Of a stretch of 64,000 bases of DNA, positions 35,863 to 47,963 are shown in pieces. The DNA lies in assembly GCF_036588685.1 (NCBI RefSeq), contig NC_086382.1:67502929-67566928 (forward strand). Reading direction: 5' to 3'. Position 1 is the first letter of the stretch, and each line of letters begins with the position of its first letter. Source of the DNA: Mytilus trossulus. Its lineage: Eukaryota > Mollusca > Bivalvia > Mytilida > Mytilidae. The translations under genes and the position numbers were made by a program. The notes under the pieces are model-generated. The model saw only the letters and a program-made list of their open reading frames with translations. It did not search any database and was not told where the DNA came from.

Positions 35863-36616
35863 GTATGAATTTGATTTGTTTTTCTTTTACTCGATTCTTT
35901 TACAAATTTTAGATTTCAGAATCGATATTAATGTTGATGGTGGCAATGAAGATAAAAGTATAAATGCCAATGAAATAAATGATGAATAATTGATAATGAG
36001 GTAAAAAAATCTAAAACCTGTAGAAAAACTTGAAAAGATATTTTTGATTTCATAGGAAAATGCAGATATCAAACACTTGCAGACAGACATTAACCCCCTC
36101 TTTAGCCGGTTTAAACGATAGAGTTTAAAATATCTCTTACAAAAGAGATACGAAAGATACAAGAGGGACAGTCAAACACATGGTATAACTAAAGCTCTAA
36201 CTATAAACATGCATAATTTGATTGTTAACAGCATTAGTCAATATATAATTGAGAATGGAAAATGGGAATATGTGAAAGAAACAATAACCCGAAAAAATAG
36301 CAGATAACAGCCAGCAACGGGTCATCAACACAGGCAGATAATTCCTTATCCGGAGGCTTGCTTCAGCTCGTCCCTAAAAAAAATTAGCACTAGTTCTGTG
36401 ATAAGGGACGTCATACTCAACTTCAAAACATATAAATGAACTATTATAAAAAATCATAAAAGAATTACAAAGGCCACTTGCTCCTGACTTGGGAAAAAAT
36501 GCCGCAGGATGAACATGTTTCAAAGATATCCGAGTCTAATGTCAAAATAGGTAACAAAAGAAACTAATTAACCTATAATGAACAAAAACTATCTTAACCA
36601 CCTTTTAACATTATAG
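35863..36616 (+). other. intron of gene B
   Basis: A 754-base intron between the EGF-like and IgGFc-binding exons. No exon recognised. It contains short dispersed repeat pieces around 36115-36180. Confidence 0.5.
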
Positions 36617-37851
36617 ATTCATTGGGAACGAAATTTTACCTGGCTTTCCTGGCGAGCTTTGGTACTCCTCCTTCATATGCACAGCTGTATATTATTTCTG
36701 ATCATAACGGAACATGCATCATACGTATTCCGTATCTACATATAAACACATCAATGCCTGTAATATTCAACGATGTGAGTCAATATCGTATAAACAGCAG
36801 CATTCTGATGACGACGCAAGGAATACAAAACAAAGCAATAATAGTTCGTTGTGACGTTCCTGTATCTTTATACGGAATGAATTATGCGAATGTAGTCACC
36901 GAGGGCTATCTTGGTATTCCCCAGAATGGACTTGGAAGCAAATACATTGTGTCATCTTTCTCTCAAGATAAGTCAGAGTTTGGAATTATTGCTCCTAGTA
37001 ATGATACTTTTATTTCGATTAACTTAAGATTGGAGTCTGGTGACTTGAAGTATAATGGAAACACGTACCGTCCAGGTGATTTATTAAATATAACAATGTT
37101 CAAAGATGAAACATTTTATTTATCATCCGACAATGATCTGAGTGGTACAATAATTTCTTCAACCAAACCCGTTGCTGTTGTTTCCGGAGTCAAATTAAGT
37201 TTCATGAACGACGAATACTCAAACCATATGACAGAAATGATTTTGCCCCACAAACATCTTGGCAGAAATTTTATAGTTCCTGTGTTGTATAATTCACAAT
37301 GTAAGTATAGGATATTCGCGGACAGTCCCTCCAGTTTAACGATCCAGCAGGGTAATTACACTATATCTGGATTCAAGAAAAATATAACTGCAGGACAGTA
37401 TATGGAGGTTAATTCTGACAAACCAACAACCTTTAGATCATCCTCTGGTATCCTTGTTCAACTTTACTGTGACTCACATGGTCTATCCTACGAGTCTGTG
37501 ATGGTTACTCTGCCTGTCATTAGTCATTTCAAAGCAGGCTACTAGTTTGTAGCCGTTTCCGACTTTCCACCAGGTTACCAACCAAATAATTATTATATGA
37601 CAGTTATCATACCAACAAATGCTGTCGACGGACTAAAATATGACGGATATTTGTGGGTGTCTTTCATACAAAAATCATCCATTGTTATGTCAGGACAATC
37701 ATATAGCATCTTGATTAAGGAGATATCGAGTGGTTTACACACACTCACGCAAGTGAATAACGTTACATTTGGATTAATTATAAATGGAAAGACAACACAC
37801 CAGGGCTATGCGTACCCAGCAGGTTTCCAGTTTGATAATAGTGCTCCATAG
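36617..37851 (+). CDS. gene B: IgGFc-binding domain with one in-frame stop
   Basis: Terminal phase-1 exon (TTATAG acceptor), homologous to those of genes A and C over its full length. Landmarks: TCIIRIPYLHIN; VRCDVPVSLYGMNYA; GYLGIPQNGLGSKYI; SGTIISSTKPVAVVSG; TEMILPHKHLGRNFIVPVLY; QCKYRIFAD; GILVQLYCD; FGLIINGKTTHQGYAYPAG. At 37543-37545 the frame has TAG where both paralogues have CAG (Gln) after the His-x-Lys-x-x-Tyr segment. The frame is otherwise open to a TAG at 37849, so about 100 residues lie beyond the break. This is a single C-to-T type change with no other damage: a young pseudogene, a null allele, or a sequence error. ATTAAA occurs at 37894. Confidence 0.8.
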
Positions 37852-38082
37852 CATCAAGTCGTTACGCTTGTGTTGACTAGTCAGTGCTGTATTATTAAAT
37901 TATTTTTTTTTAATACTTCCTCACTTTTTAACTGCTTGTTGTAAAATGACAAGTTTAATGTAACCGATTGGTAATTCTCTCACACCTCTTTCATTATATT
38001 TCTTGTCTTTGAATACTTCCTCACTTAAGAATTTGAACTGTTTGCGGTAAAACGACAATTTTATATTCATTAAATCCATATG
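37852..38082. other. 3' flank of gene B
   Basis: Short AT-rich flank with ATTAAA at 37894-37899, a possible poly(A) signal. A repeated TACTTCCTCACTT motif lies at 37913 and 38013. Confidence 0.35.
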
Positions 38083-38295
38083 TAAAAAAGAAGATATGGT
38101 ATGATTGCCAATGAGATAACTATCCACAAAAGACCAAAATGACACAGACATTAACAACTATAGTTCACCGTACGGCCTTCAACAATGAGCAAAGCCAATA
38201 CCGCATAGTCAGCTATAAAAGGCCCCGATAAGACAATGTAAAACAATTCAAACGAGAAAACTGACGCCCTTATTTATGTCAAAAAATGTACAAGT
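38083..38295 (+). repeat. R2 repeat, uninterrupted copy
   Basis: The complete series AAGAAGATATGGTATGATTG, CGTACGGCCTTCAACAAT, GTCAGCTATAAAAGGCCC, AAACGAGAAAACTGACG is continuous here. It serves as the reference that shows the MITE at 1945-2334 to be an insertion. Confidence 0.75.
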
Positions 38296-40675
38296 AATAA
38301 GTAATAATTGTGTAACCTAGTGGTAGTTTAGGACTTTGGCATTATATTTGCGATTCACAATGCTCCTTATGTGAACTGTTTGAAGAAAATTATAGTATAA
38401 ACATGCTCTCAGATGTATGTTTATTTACTAAAACCCAACTGAATTCGCTCTGCAATTATTATTCGTTATACTTTAATCGCGTCAAGCTACTTCCACACCA
38501 AATTATGTTCAATTCTAATATGACGTGCTTCTTTAGCTTTGTAAACAACACTGTGATAAAATTCTCGATAACATATACTTAGCGCAGACTCAGATATATA
38601 CATAATAATAGCTGTTACAATATACTTCCCACGTAAACTTTTACGTATTGGAACCAATTTGTAGACCCTTTTGCCGATTTTGTTGTTTTAAAAAGTGCAA
38701 TTAAAAAAAGACAAAATAACTTAAATTCTTATTCGCATGAATAATAAAAAGAAGTAATGCACAAGAGCTCGGGGAAATCAACAAAATAAAAATTAAATTA
38801 AATTCCGCGAAAGTCTATTAATCTTTTTGGCGCATTTAAGTCATTTCAAAACATGACGTCATACAAATGAAACCGACAAAGTTGAAAGTTTTCTGTTACG
38901 TGAACCATCGGAATTCGTATGATTTTGTATTAAAACTGATTTTATTTAGGTAGGTTTTGTTTTATTTTCTATTCTATTGCATTATTCGCATATTTACTCA
39001 TTTCAGCAAGACAACATAGCGGCTCCTTAGTTACAAAATGTCAACTTTGGATTTGACGGAAGCTTACGAGAAAAACATGTAAATTAAAAATGGCAAATGT
39101 TAGGTTTGAGAATTTAAAGACTTAAATGATTTTTTCTAGCAGTTATTCACGAAATCCTACGCAAGCTACATATTTCTAAAAAAATATTTGAGCTTTATCT
39201 AACAGGGAGTAAAAAAGAACAACCACACACACAGCATACCCACCCTCGCTTCAGTTTTTTAATGACCGTATTTGTCCTATTAGAATCGAAATAATTCATG
39301 GAAGCCATAGATTGTTGGAAATTTACACATGGCCACATCAAATTATTTTCAAATTAAGTAGTGAAATCAGTGGCAAAACGTTTCTGCACAGTGTTTGACA
39401 ATGCTTTATTATTTTAACTTATTGTTAAAATGAATAGTTACATTTCAATTTTCACTTGAAGCAGTGTATCAACAACAAAAACACACTTACAGATACGAAT
39501 AAGAAAAGTTTATAAAAAAAATATGTAAATGAGCAGAATAGGAAATTTAAACTAGTTTTGTATGTACTCAACTGCTGTGCTAACCTGTGTGAATAGCATG
39601 TCAGTTAAAATTGAAAGGTATGAAAATATTTCAAAAACCAAACTCTTTCAAAAGCAGGTCAAAGTTCACTTGGTGCTGCTGGTAATTAGCTACGGCAGTG
39701 ATAGCTGTCCAAAACTTCCACTGAGGAAAACTACAAAATATAAACAGAATGTTTAACAAAATCTATAAAGAATCGGCACAGATTTTGTTTAAACGAGAAG
39801 CGGAAGATTCTAAGAGACAATGTTAACTCATATTCAAGACTGACAGGCATTGGCAAAAAAAGAAAGACGACAAAAAAACAAACACGTTCACAATCACAAG
39901 ATATTATCACAGAGCAACAGGAACCCATCATAATTTTGATGTGATTTTAGGTGTAAGATTATCCTGCTCTACTAGTTCCCCCCGTCGTGTTGCTCATTGT
40001 AATTACAGTATTAGTGAGGGTTCATATTCAGTGATATCAAATTCGAGAGAAAAAAAGGACTATAGTTGTGAAGTTCTATGCAATTTGGTCTCTTGTGGAG
40101 AGTTGTCTCATTGAATTGGCAATCATACCACATCTTTTTTTTTTTTAAATAGATCGTAATTACGAACAATATGAACATATCCGTGATCATTTGTGACATA
40201 GTTATTCTTAACAATCAACCAACTGATGATAGCGTCCGAAAATTATCAATGATTGGTATAAAATATATACATTTATCAGATATTCAAACAAAAATGTGGT
40301 AAAATGGTATTGGTGAAATTTGACGAAATCTCTTCCAAATTATAACTTTGTGAAATATTGAAATATTATCATTTTAAGTCCATCTAATTGTTAAAAGCTA
40401 ACAAGGAATCACTAAATACAGATATTATGTTTTTCTTGATAGGCAGCCAAGACTAATAACTAAGCTAAATCTGAATCAATGAACAATACAAATTTGGTCA
40501 ATGAATGTTTAATGAGTTTTATCAGACTTGTATATCTCACCTATAACTATTAGCAATTGAAATATTCACTATTAACCTAGAAAAATACTTCAATAAACTG
40601 TGGAACACAATCGGGTCAGTTTCCAAAAATTACTAACGTTTACACTTTAAAATGATTATATGGATCAAATAAATT
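38296..40675. other. no gene seen; repeat fragments
   Basis: Around 39270-39305 is a reverse fragment of the 12316-12500 family (TTTGTCCTATTAGAATCGAA, then ATAATTCATGG). About 40080-40140 is an R2 tail (GAGTTGTCTCATTG). The remaining sequence is AT-rich, with no exon I can support. Confidence 0.4.
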
Positions 40676-41239
40676 TTACAATTTTTGTCGATTTAAAGGA
40701 ATAATGAAAACACATTGCCAAGATTGTTTCAAAATATTAATTTGACTCTGATCTAGAACGATAACACATTCAGATTTGTTTGATTTAGTTTTTGCATATT
40801 CACCTATAAAATCAGCAAGGATATCTTTACTGAAACTTTCAGTATTTATATAGGCTTTATTAACTACCAAATATAATCTGAAAGCGTTCATGTGAAATAT
40901 TTTTTTTTATTCATTGTTACAATCTATATATAAATCTTTTGTCCCTATCTGTTGAAGGGAAATTGTGTCATCAAAGTCATTGTCATGATTTGAAACACTA
41001 CGTATTAGAGTATTCTGCCCACCTGACGTGGTAATATCTCTAGCATCATGAGAAATATTCTGCCCACTTGATGAGGCAATTTCTTTGTCCGTCTCTTTCC
41101 GCAAAGAGGTAGAAATATTAATACGAGTATTCACGGTGTCTTTGACACTTGGAATATTTGCTCTCAGTTCACTATAACACGGTTTATTGTCAACATTGTG
41201 CTTCATCTGACACTTCTTAAGCATTCCTGCTGCAAGCAT
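40676..41239 (-). pseudogene. unrecognised minus-strand frame broken by one stop
   Basis: An ATG at 41239 opens 110 codons with a hydrophilic Ser/Thr/Asp/Asn-rich composition and a two-fold internal motif (SSSGQNISHDARDI and TSGGQNTLI). It ends with a TAA just before an A-run at about 40902. The same frame then stays open for about 75 more codons (NAFRLYLVVNKAYINT, ECVIVLDQSQ) to 40676. The structure could be two exons, a short gene plus chance frame, or a broken gene. No domain is recognised. Confidence 0.3.
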
Positions 41240-44200
41240 TAACAGATTTGTTTCTCGTCGTCATTTAGCGACTTCCGGTCTGTTTGACTGACGACTTCTC
41301 ATTCAGAGCAAAAGGATGTAGCTAGAGTGAAGATTTTCTTCTCGAATATATGGCCGTAATAAAAGCCTCAGCCATGTTGACAAAAGGAAATATCTTTAAA
41401 TCTAGAAATCATGCGAACACTTTTCGCCAAAGTAGAAATTTGGAATCACGCTTGCTTGGTGTGAGTCGTTAAACATTGGCACTGTTTGCATGATTTAACG
41501 CCCAATTGGCGGTTTCAATGCTTATGAGGGGGGAAATAATCCTTCTGTTATTTCCAATCACGTGAGTATATTAAATTTTACTTATTAATCAAGGTTTAAA
41601 ATTGATCAAAGCTGCTTACCTATTTTTATTCTCTACACATTTATCAGAAGTTTTGATATTCATTTCTCTCCTTAACGAGAAGGAAAACGTTGGTTTTATT
41701 TCATGATTTTCAAAAACCTTATCTCCATCTCAGACATATATCAAACTTTAAAATCATTTACAATACACTGTGAATGTTTTATGATTCAAGTATATGCACA
41801 ACTGTTCTTATCACGTAAACATATCGTAAATTAATTATGAACGTGAGCTTAAACTAAAGTAAACCCTGTCAAATTGAAAAGTGCATCTTACAATCATTTT
41901 ATAGTTCAAAAAAGGCTCGTGTACTTCTAGTAACTGTAAAACTGACCTTAAAATGAAAATGTGAACCAAAGAGCAGAAAAAACGATTATAGACAGTGTGT
42001 ACTACTTATGATTAAGATAATTAGACAATGTCGACTGCTTTGTCTCAATTTTTGACATTTTACGTATTTTGTCTGTTTGTTTTGCTCATAATTGGTGTCA
42101 ATATAATGGAATATTGTATGCGACTGTCAAACAAGTCAGAGATTTAGCTAGCTATAAAACCATTATTTTCTACATAAGAAAATGTCTGTACTAAGCAAAT
42201 GATATGACGGTTGTTTTTCCATTCGTTTGATATGTTTGAGCTTTGATTTTGCCTTTTGATAAGGATCTCTGTTTTAAATTTCTCTTGGACTTTGGTATCT
42301 TTCGTATTTTACTTTTAACAGTGATTGTTCAGACCAACTTTGAATTATTTATTTATAATTAGAAACTAAACAGATCACTAATCAGGAAAGACTTGTGTTG
42401 GTCATTGTAAAGTTCATTGAGGATATCCCCTGTCAGACGAATATGTTTCACCTTTCAATGATTTTTTCAACATAATAAAGTTGTTTCCAGTAAACTGTAA
42501 TCAAGCGGTGAAGCATGAAAATAAAGTCAGGGGCAACTAATATATGTAACATTAAAATGTTAGGCCAAAAAAAATATGCCATCTGCACTTCAGATGTTGC
42601 CCGTCTGAAATATAAAACTTCGTACAAATATTTTACCCACAATAGACAGAATAGCATATACAAAATACCCTTCTCCAAGTTGGTGCTGTTCCCCAGGACT
42701 TGCGTTTCCTTTCATGATTTCGTTCATGATGATGATGGATTGCTGCTTACCGTCCAGTGGCAAAATATACATATTCAGGACGAGAACATGTCAATTTAGT
42801 ATGAATATTAATCCTGCTTTTAATAGACCCATACACTAAGCCAGTTCTGTCTGTACCAAGTCATTAATATGACAGTTGTTATCCATTCGTTTGATGTGTT
42901 TGAGGTTTTGATTTTACCATTTGATTAAGGACTTTCCATTTCCTCAGCGTTCGGGGATTTTTTTTAATTTAACTTTTTAAGTAATGTTTCTAACGGTGAA
43001 GTTGAACCAAAAAACTCGCCCACAGTTTTATGAATGCTGTCATGAGTTGGTTGACCGTTGTGGAATATCTGTGTTACAGATTAACATGTACATTGTATAT
43101 GTCTCGTTTTCCACAGCAAAAATACCTTCATCGACGTCATAGCCGAATGTGATCAGTTGGTGTCACTTTTTGAACAATTATCTGCGAACCGATCGGAACA
43201 TTTTAGAATTATCCCGGGTTTTTATGATGTTTGGTTGCATAATCTACTTGAATGTGCAACGTTTAAATTTTTTTTATTTTAGGTATTTGTCTTATTTCGG
43301 TTTGGTAGTAAAGAACATCAAATGTGGAACAAATAATTGGCAGCTATATAATCATTTGGATTTTTTTCACTTTTATATAGATTTTTGTGATTGGACCAAT
43401 TTTTGTGTTTTGCCTATTTTCTTTATCGTTTCATGATATTTCAAATATAAGTATATATTAACTTGATTCATTCTGAAATAAAACAATACCCCCCGAATCC
43501 ATGAAATGTATTCGAAAGAAACTGTTAAAGTACAAAAAATTCTAGATTCTCTCTGTTTGGAATCATTCGGCTGAACTTTCCGGAACAGGCATTCTTATTG
43601 GTGGATTTTCAATAGTACTGATAAATCAAATTTTGTTGAACGAATTTGTATCATAGCTATAAAGTGTATATGGACTATAAGAGATAGGGAAGATACCAGA
43701 GGGACATTCAAAATCATCAACGCCACGGCTAAAAAAATAGTATTCGACCCAGAAAGATAAAAATGACAAGACTGGTGTTTAGACGAAAACAAAATGTCTC
43801 TTATTACTTGTAATATACTCATACCTATGCCTTTGGTTTCAACCAATTAAGTTGTGTCCATCAAAGAGATAGCATTTTCTAAACTCAGATATGAAAATGT
43901 GTTGGTATCTTTTTGTTTTAATAACTCACTCTAGATACCACGATTAGCATTTTGTGCACCAGACGCATGTTTTGGAAGTGTTTATTATCTTGTATTGGAT
44001 TCCACTGCCTAAAGTTCATTGTTTGTTACCAACATGACCAAATAATATCAGTGTTTCAAGGGCTAAAGGTTTTTTTAATTAGGAAAGGTAGATACATTAT
44101 ATGAACCTTTCAAAACCTCAATTATATTTAAATTACATCTATAATGAACTGTAATCTAGGATTGTTAAAAAGACTAATTAAATGAACCAAAAAGATATGC

Positions 44201-44372
44201 AATTACATACTATATCAATGAATTACATTATATTATCAGCATTGCACTGGCGCCAGTTTCTCCGTAAAAACATGTATCTGCATAAATTAATACGCTTATC
44301 GTTTATCTTAAAACGTCTTACTAATTAGAGAAAACATAGTTCGTGACTTAATACATGGCATTGGATGTTTGA
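41240..44372. other. no gene seen; repeats
   Basis: R1 reverse copies lie at about 42050-42310 and 42850-42990. At 42600-42790 is a dispersed repeat with CAAGTTGGTGCTGTTCCCCA and TGGCAAAATATACATATTCA. At 43000-43095 is another Penelope-like C-terminal relic (frame with ECCHELVDRCGISVT). The 43680-43730 stretch is a reverse Penelope-like tail, and 43930-43985 an R4 fragment. No supported gene. Confidence 0.45.
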
Positions 44373-45024
44373 ATGTGCCGTTCAAAAATGGATCGCAATA
44401 AACTGTTTTCCAAAGTTTTGTTTCTATCATTGTTACTCATACAGCGAAATTTTGTTCTGTGTGAAACATGTAAGGCTCCCGAATGTAATTCTGTAAAGTT
44501 TCCTCTCCTGGATAATCATAAAGCTTACCTGTTTGCAGAAATGGATGTTTCGTCAATGAACGAACAATTAAAGGAATTTATTCAGAATGAAATTAATGTG
44601 ACGTGTAATAATAGAATTGAAGAATTCGAAACGAAACAACGTATTTTGGGAAATTCAATATCGGAGATGTATAATAAAAATCTAAGATTGTCACAGGATA
44701 CTTTAAATCAGCAATTAGAAAATTTAACAATCAGTTTCAAAATGTCACAAATGACGAATGATGAAACAATTGAAAGGTTTGTCAACAATTCAATGGCTCA
44801 AATTGACAGGGAATTTGACAAAAAGCTGGAAGAGATGAAAAAGAAAATACTTGCTGAGCATACAGCTAAATTGCACAATTTTAACCAATTGTATGAAGAG
44901 AAATTTGAGAACTTTACACGTGACACTAGTTATAGGATTGAGATGCTATCTAAATCTGTGATACAAGAAAAACACACTTTGATTCCAAAGGAGAAAGAAT
45001 TTAACAATACAGAAACAACAACTG
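44373..45024 (+). CDS. gene C, exon 1: signal peptide and coiled coil
   Basis: First exon of 217 codons, ending in phase 1 at a GTAAGT donor. An in-frame TGA lies directly upstream, so translation begins at ATG 44373 or at the in-frame ATG 44388, which gives the better signal peptide (VLFLSLLLIQRNFVLC follows). After a short Cys-containing segment (CETCKAPECN), residues of about 55-200 are charged and heptad-like with Leu/Ile/Phe at core positions (for example FDKKLEEMKKKILAEH), predicting a long coiled coil and so probable oligomerisation. The exon ends in NNTETTTG. It joins 46738 with G|AC, giving signal, coiled coil and IgGFc-binding domain in one protein of about 620 residues. Confidence 0.75.
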
Positions 45025-45593
45025 GTAAGTTATTAATTGATATAGAATGTAAAATTACAGAACAGCAGCAGGTATAAAGTAACGTGATTAGAGAAAAAGT
45101 GACATGAATACCGGAAACAGCATCATTACGAAGCCTTTCTGAGCTTACTATATGGATTTTACTTATAGTTGAAGGACGAACGGTTGATGAGTTGTCTGTT
45201 GACAATCTTATCATATCTTCTTATTTATTTTTATGCAATAATACAGAACAGCAACACATGAGATAAAAATAGAGGAGACGGTGTAAAATTATAAAAATGA
45301 TAACATATTAATTAACGAAAGTACAAAAAAGTAATATTGCAGGTAAATAATTAGGTAAAACAAGTGTAGTGCGATCAACATTACATATAGATATTGCAAC
45401 ATGTACACTTTTTAAAATGAAAGAGAATGTAAAATTGCAGACGTGTTAAAATGTAAGTTATAGATGACTTCAAAACAAAAATAAAGAAGATAGATTAATG
45501 GACAGAAAGAGAATGCAACTTTACAAACATTGAGACAGAGGGCAGACAGAGAAAAAAAATGAAACATTACAGGCATTTTGAAAAAAATTGTAT

Positions 45594-45598
<5 letters not shown>

Positions 45599-45625
<27 letters not shown>

Positions 45626-45626
45626 A
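45599..45626. repeat. GA dinucleotide microsatellite
   Basis: About 14 consecutive GA units, embedded in a purine-rich stretch within the gene C intron. Confidence 0.9.
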
Positions 45627-45729
45627 TCAGAACATGTACGTAAATGAGAGGATGTAACATAAAGCAGCAGCACAGAAAATCAAAATGATTCAAATTGCAT
45701 CCAATAAGATTTTCAACATTAGATTTAGA

Positions 45730-45990
45730 TTCAAAAAGGGGGACGAAAGATACCAGAGGAAAAGTCAAACTCACAGATCAAAAACAAACTGACATTGCCA
45801 TACCTTAAAATAAAAAGACAAACAGACAAACAATAGTACAGAAGAAACAATATAGAAAACTAAAGACTAAGCAACACGAACCCCACCAAAAACTGGGGGT
45901 GATCTCAGGTGCTCCGGAAGGGTAAGCAGATCCTGCTCCACATGTTGCACCCGTCGTGTTGCTTAAGTTATTACAAATCCGGTAAGGGTT
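45730..45990 (-). repeat. reverse Penelope-like 3' tail
   Basis: Reads ACGAAAGATACCAGAGG, then CACCAAAAACTGGGGGTGAT, TCCGGAAGGGTAAGCAGATC and ACCCGTCGTGTTGC. This is the complement of the tail at 9917-10210 and 3700-3965. Confidence 0.65.
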
Positions 45991-46120
45991 GACCAAAGTC
46001 TCATCGAACGCAACACATATACGACAAACATGCATAAACATACATATAACTACGTCACTTGGTCCACGTTGAGAGTTCTCTCATTGGCAATCATACCACA
46101 TCTTATTTTTACATGTACTA

Positions 46121-46260
46121 GGGACAAGTCCAATCTAATTAAATTTAAATCCTTGAATTACTCTTTTTCTGATATGTCGCGCGTCAAGGTCCTTGATGCG
46201 CGACGTATCAGAAAAATAGCGATTCAAGGATTAAATTCTAATTAGATTGCGACTAGTCTC
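46121..46260. mobile_element. foldback element in gene C intron
   Basis: Two arms of about 69 bases meet at a single-base centre (TCAAGG-T-CCTTGA at 46184-46196). Inner arms TTTTTCTGATATGTCGCGCG and CGCGACGTATCAGAAAAA pair almost perfectly; outer arms CAATCTAATTAAATTTAAAT and ATTAAATTCTAATTAGATTG pair with few mismatches. The flanks TCTCATTGGCAATCATACCA (46079) and TCTCAATGGCAATCATACCA (46257) are near-identical direct repeats. Confidence 0.85.
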
Positions 46261-46737
46261 AATGGCAATCATACCAAATCCTATTGTACATGTAAAACGT
46301 ATTTAAGTGCCATTTTAAAAGAATTATTTTGGATTATATATATAAAGTACAATTATAATTTCATATAAACATGTAATGATATCTGGACTCCTTGTTAAGA
46401 TCGATGGTATGGCAGGTTTGGGCTACAATGTTACATGTTATATATTAATATTATGAAAGATTGGAACAAAATTTGTCACATAAATATTCCCCTTCATAAC
46501 GACCAGTTTCAAATTTGAAAATGTATTCATACATAATGTCAACATGTAAATACGTATTCTAGAAAATTGATGAATAAACGGAACAAAAACTTTCAAAAAT
46601 CTGTTAATAACATTAAATATTTTTAAAAACACAATCGATCTATTACTTATCCCTTAGTTACTGTTAATATACTATTGTAACAAACAGGTAGCGAATCATG
46701 ACGATATATTGTAAGGATGTATTATTATATTTTACAG

Positions 46738-47963
46738 ACTCAGCTGGTAAAGAGTTTTACCTAATATTTCTCGACAACTTAAACAGTCGAACAGAAGTAC
46801 GACTTTATATGGTTCCCAGGCAAACTGGAATATGTAACATTTATATTCCTTATCTTTCCACAAATAAGTCAGTTGATGTGTCTAATACCAGCACAAGTTC
46901 TTACATAATTAATCGAAATATTCTAATGAAATATATAGGAATTGAAAACAAAAGTGTACATATAAAATGTAATGTTGATATAAGTTTATTTGGAATGAAT
47001 TATGCCACCCGAAATTCAGACGGATATATAGCATTACCGTTTAATCGTCTGGGTCAACGACACGTCGTTCCAACATTCAAAGTGCAGCGAGGGCCAGCTA
47101 ATGTTGGGGTTGTTTCACCATTAGATAATACGGTTATAACAATATTACTGAAAACAGCAGGTGGATCAGTAACTTATGGAGGAAATAATTACTATTCGGG
47201 TCAATCTTTTTCCGTCACATTATTACAGTATCAAACATTTTACATTTCACATAACCATGATCTCAGTGGAACAATTATATCATCCTCTAAGCCAGTAGCT
47301 GTAGTTTCCGGAGTACAGATGAGTGTTATGAACGATGAATGCTGTAACCATATGACAGAAATGATTTTACCTGCCAGACAACTAGGCAAGGATTTTATTG
47401 TTCCGGTTCTTTATAACTCCCAGTGCAATGTCAGAATATTAGCTGATAGGTCGTCTGAAATATCAATACATGGATCAAAAATGCAAAACAAAACACTTCA
47501 AGCAGGAGAGTTTCTTGAGTTGACCAATTATGTCACCACAACAATTAACTCAAACCACGGTATTCTCGTACAGATTTATTGTGACACAACTTCGCAGACA
47601 AAAACTTATGATTCTATAATGGTTACACTTCCGAGCATTCAACATTACAAATCAGAGTATCAGTTAGTCGTGGTCTCTGACTTTCCCGATGATCAACCAC
47701 CTGACCATTTTTATATTACTATAATGATACGGTCAGATGCTATTCATGGGATACGATTAGATGGTAAATCTAAAATACAGTATATTTATACATCTAATAA
47801 CATTTCAATGCTAGCTCAATCATATCTCGTTCTGATACATGAAATTCAACCAGGAGGGCATACAATTGAGCAGATAGACGACGTACCCTTTGGTCTTATT
47901 GTAAATGGGAAAACAACACTTGAAGGATATGGATATCCTGCAGGTTTTAGACTTAATCCATGA
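46738..47963 (+). CDS. gene C: IgGFc-binding domain, terminal exon
   Basis: Phase-1 terminal exon (TTTTACAG acceptor) of 407 codons plus TGA, intact throughout. Landmarks: ICNIYIPYLSTN; IKCNVDISLFGMNYA; GYIALPFNRLGQRHVV; SGTIISSSKPVAVVSG; TEMILPARQLGKDFIVPVLY; QCNVRILAD; GILVQIYCD; FGLIVNGKTTLEGYGYPAG. It is closer to gene B than to gene A by eye (shared VMNDE, NHMTEM and NSQC). Gln is present at the position that is a stop in gene B. AATAAA occurs at about 48050 and at 48100. Confidence 0.87.

Larger units (their letters stand above)
45025..46737 (+). other. intron of gene C with repeats
   Basis: Contains an R2 fragment (45130-45225), a GA microsatellite (45599-45626), a reverse Penelope-like tail (45730-45990), R2 tails and a foldback element (46121-46260). 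No exon recognised. Confidence 0.5.

Noticed and set aside
42515-42799. Open frames on both strands over the same DNA
   Set aside because: The interval matches a dispersed repeat, and neither frame has splice or family support.
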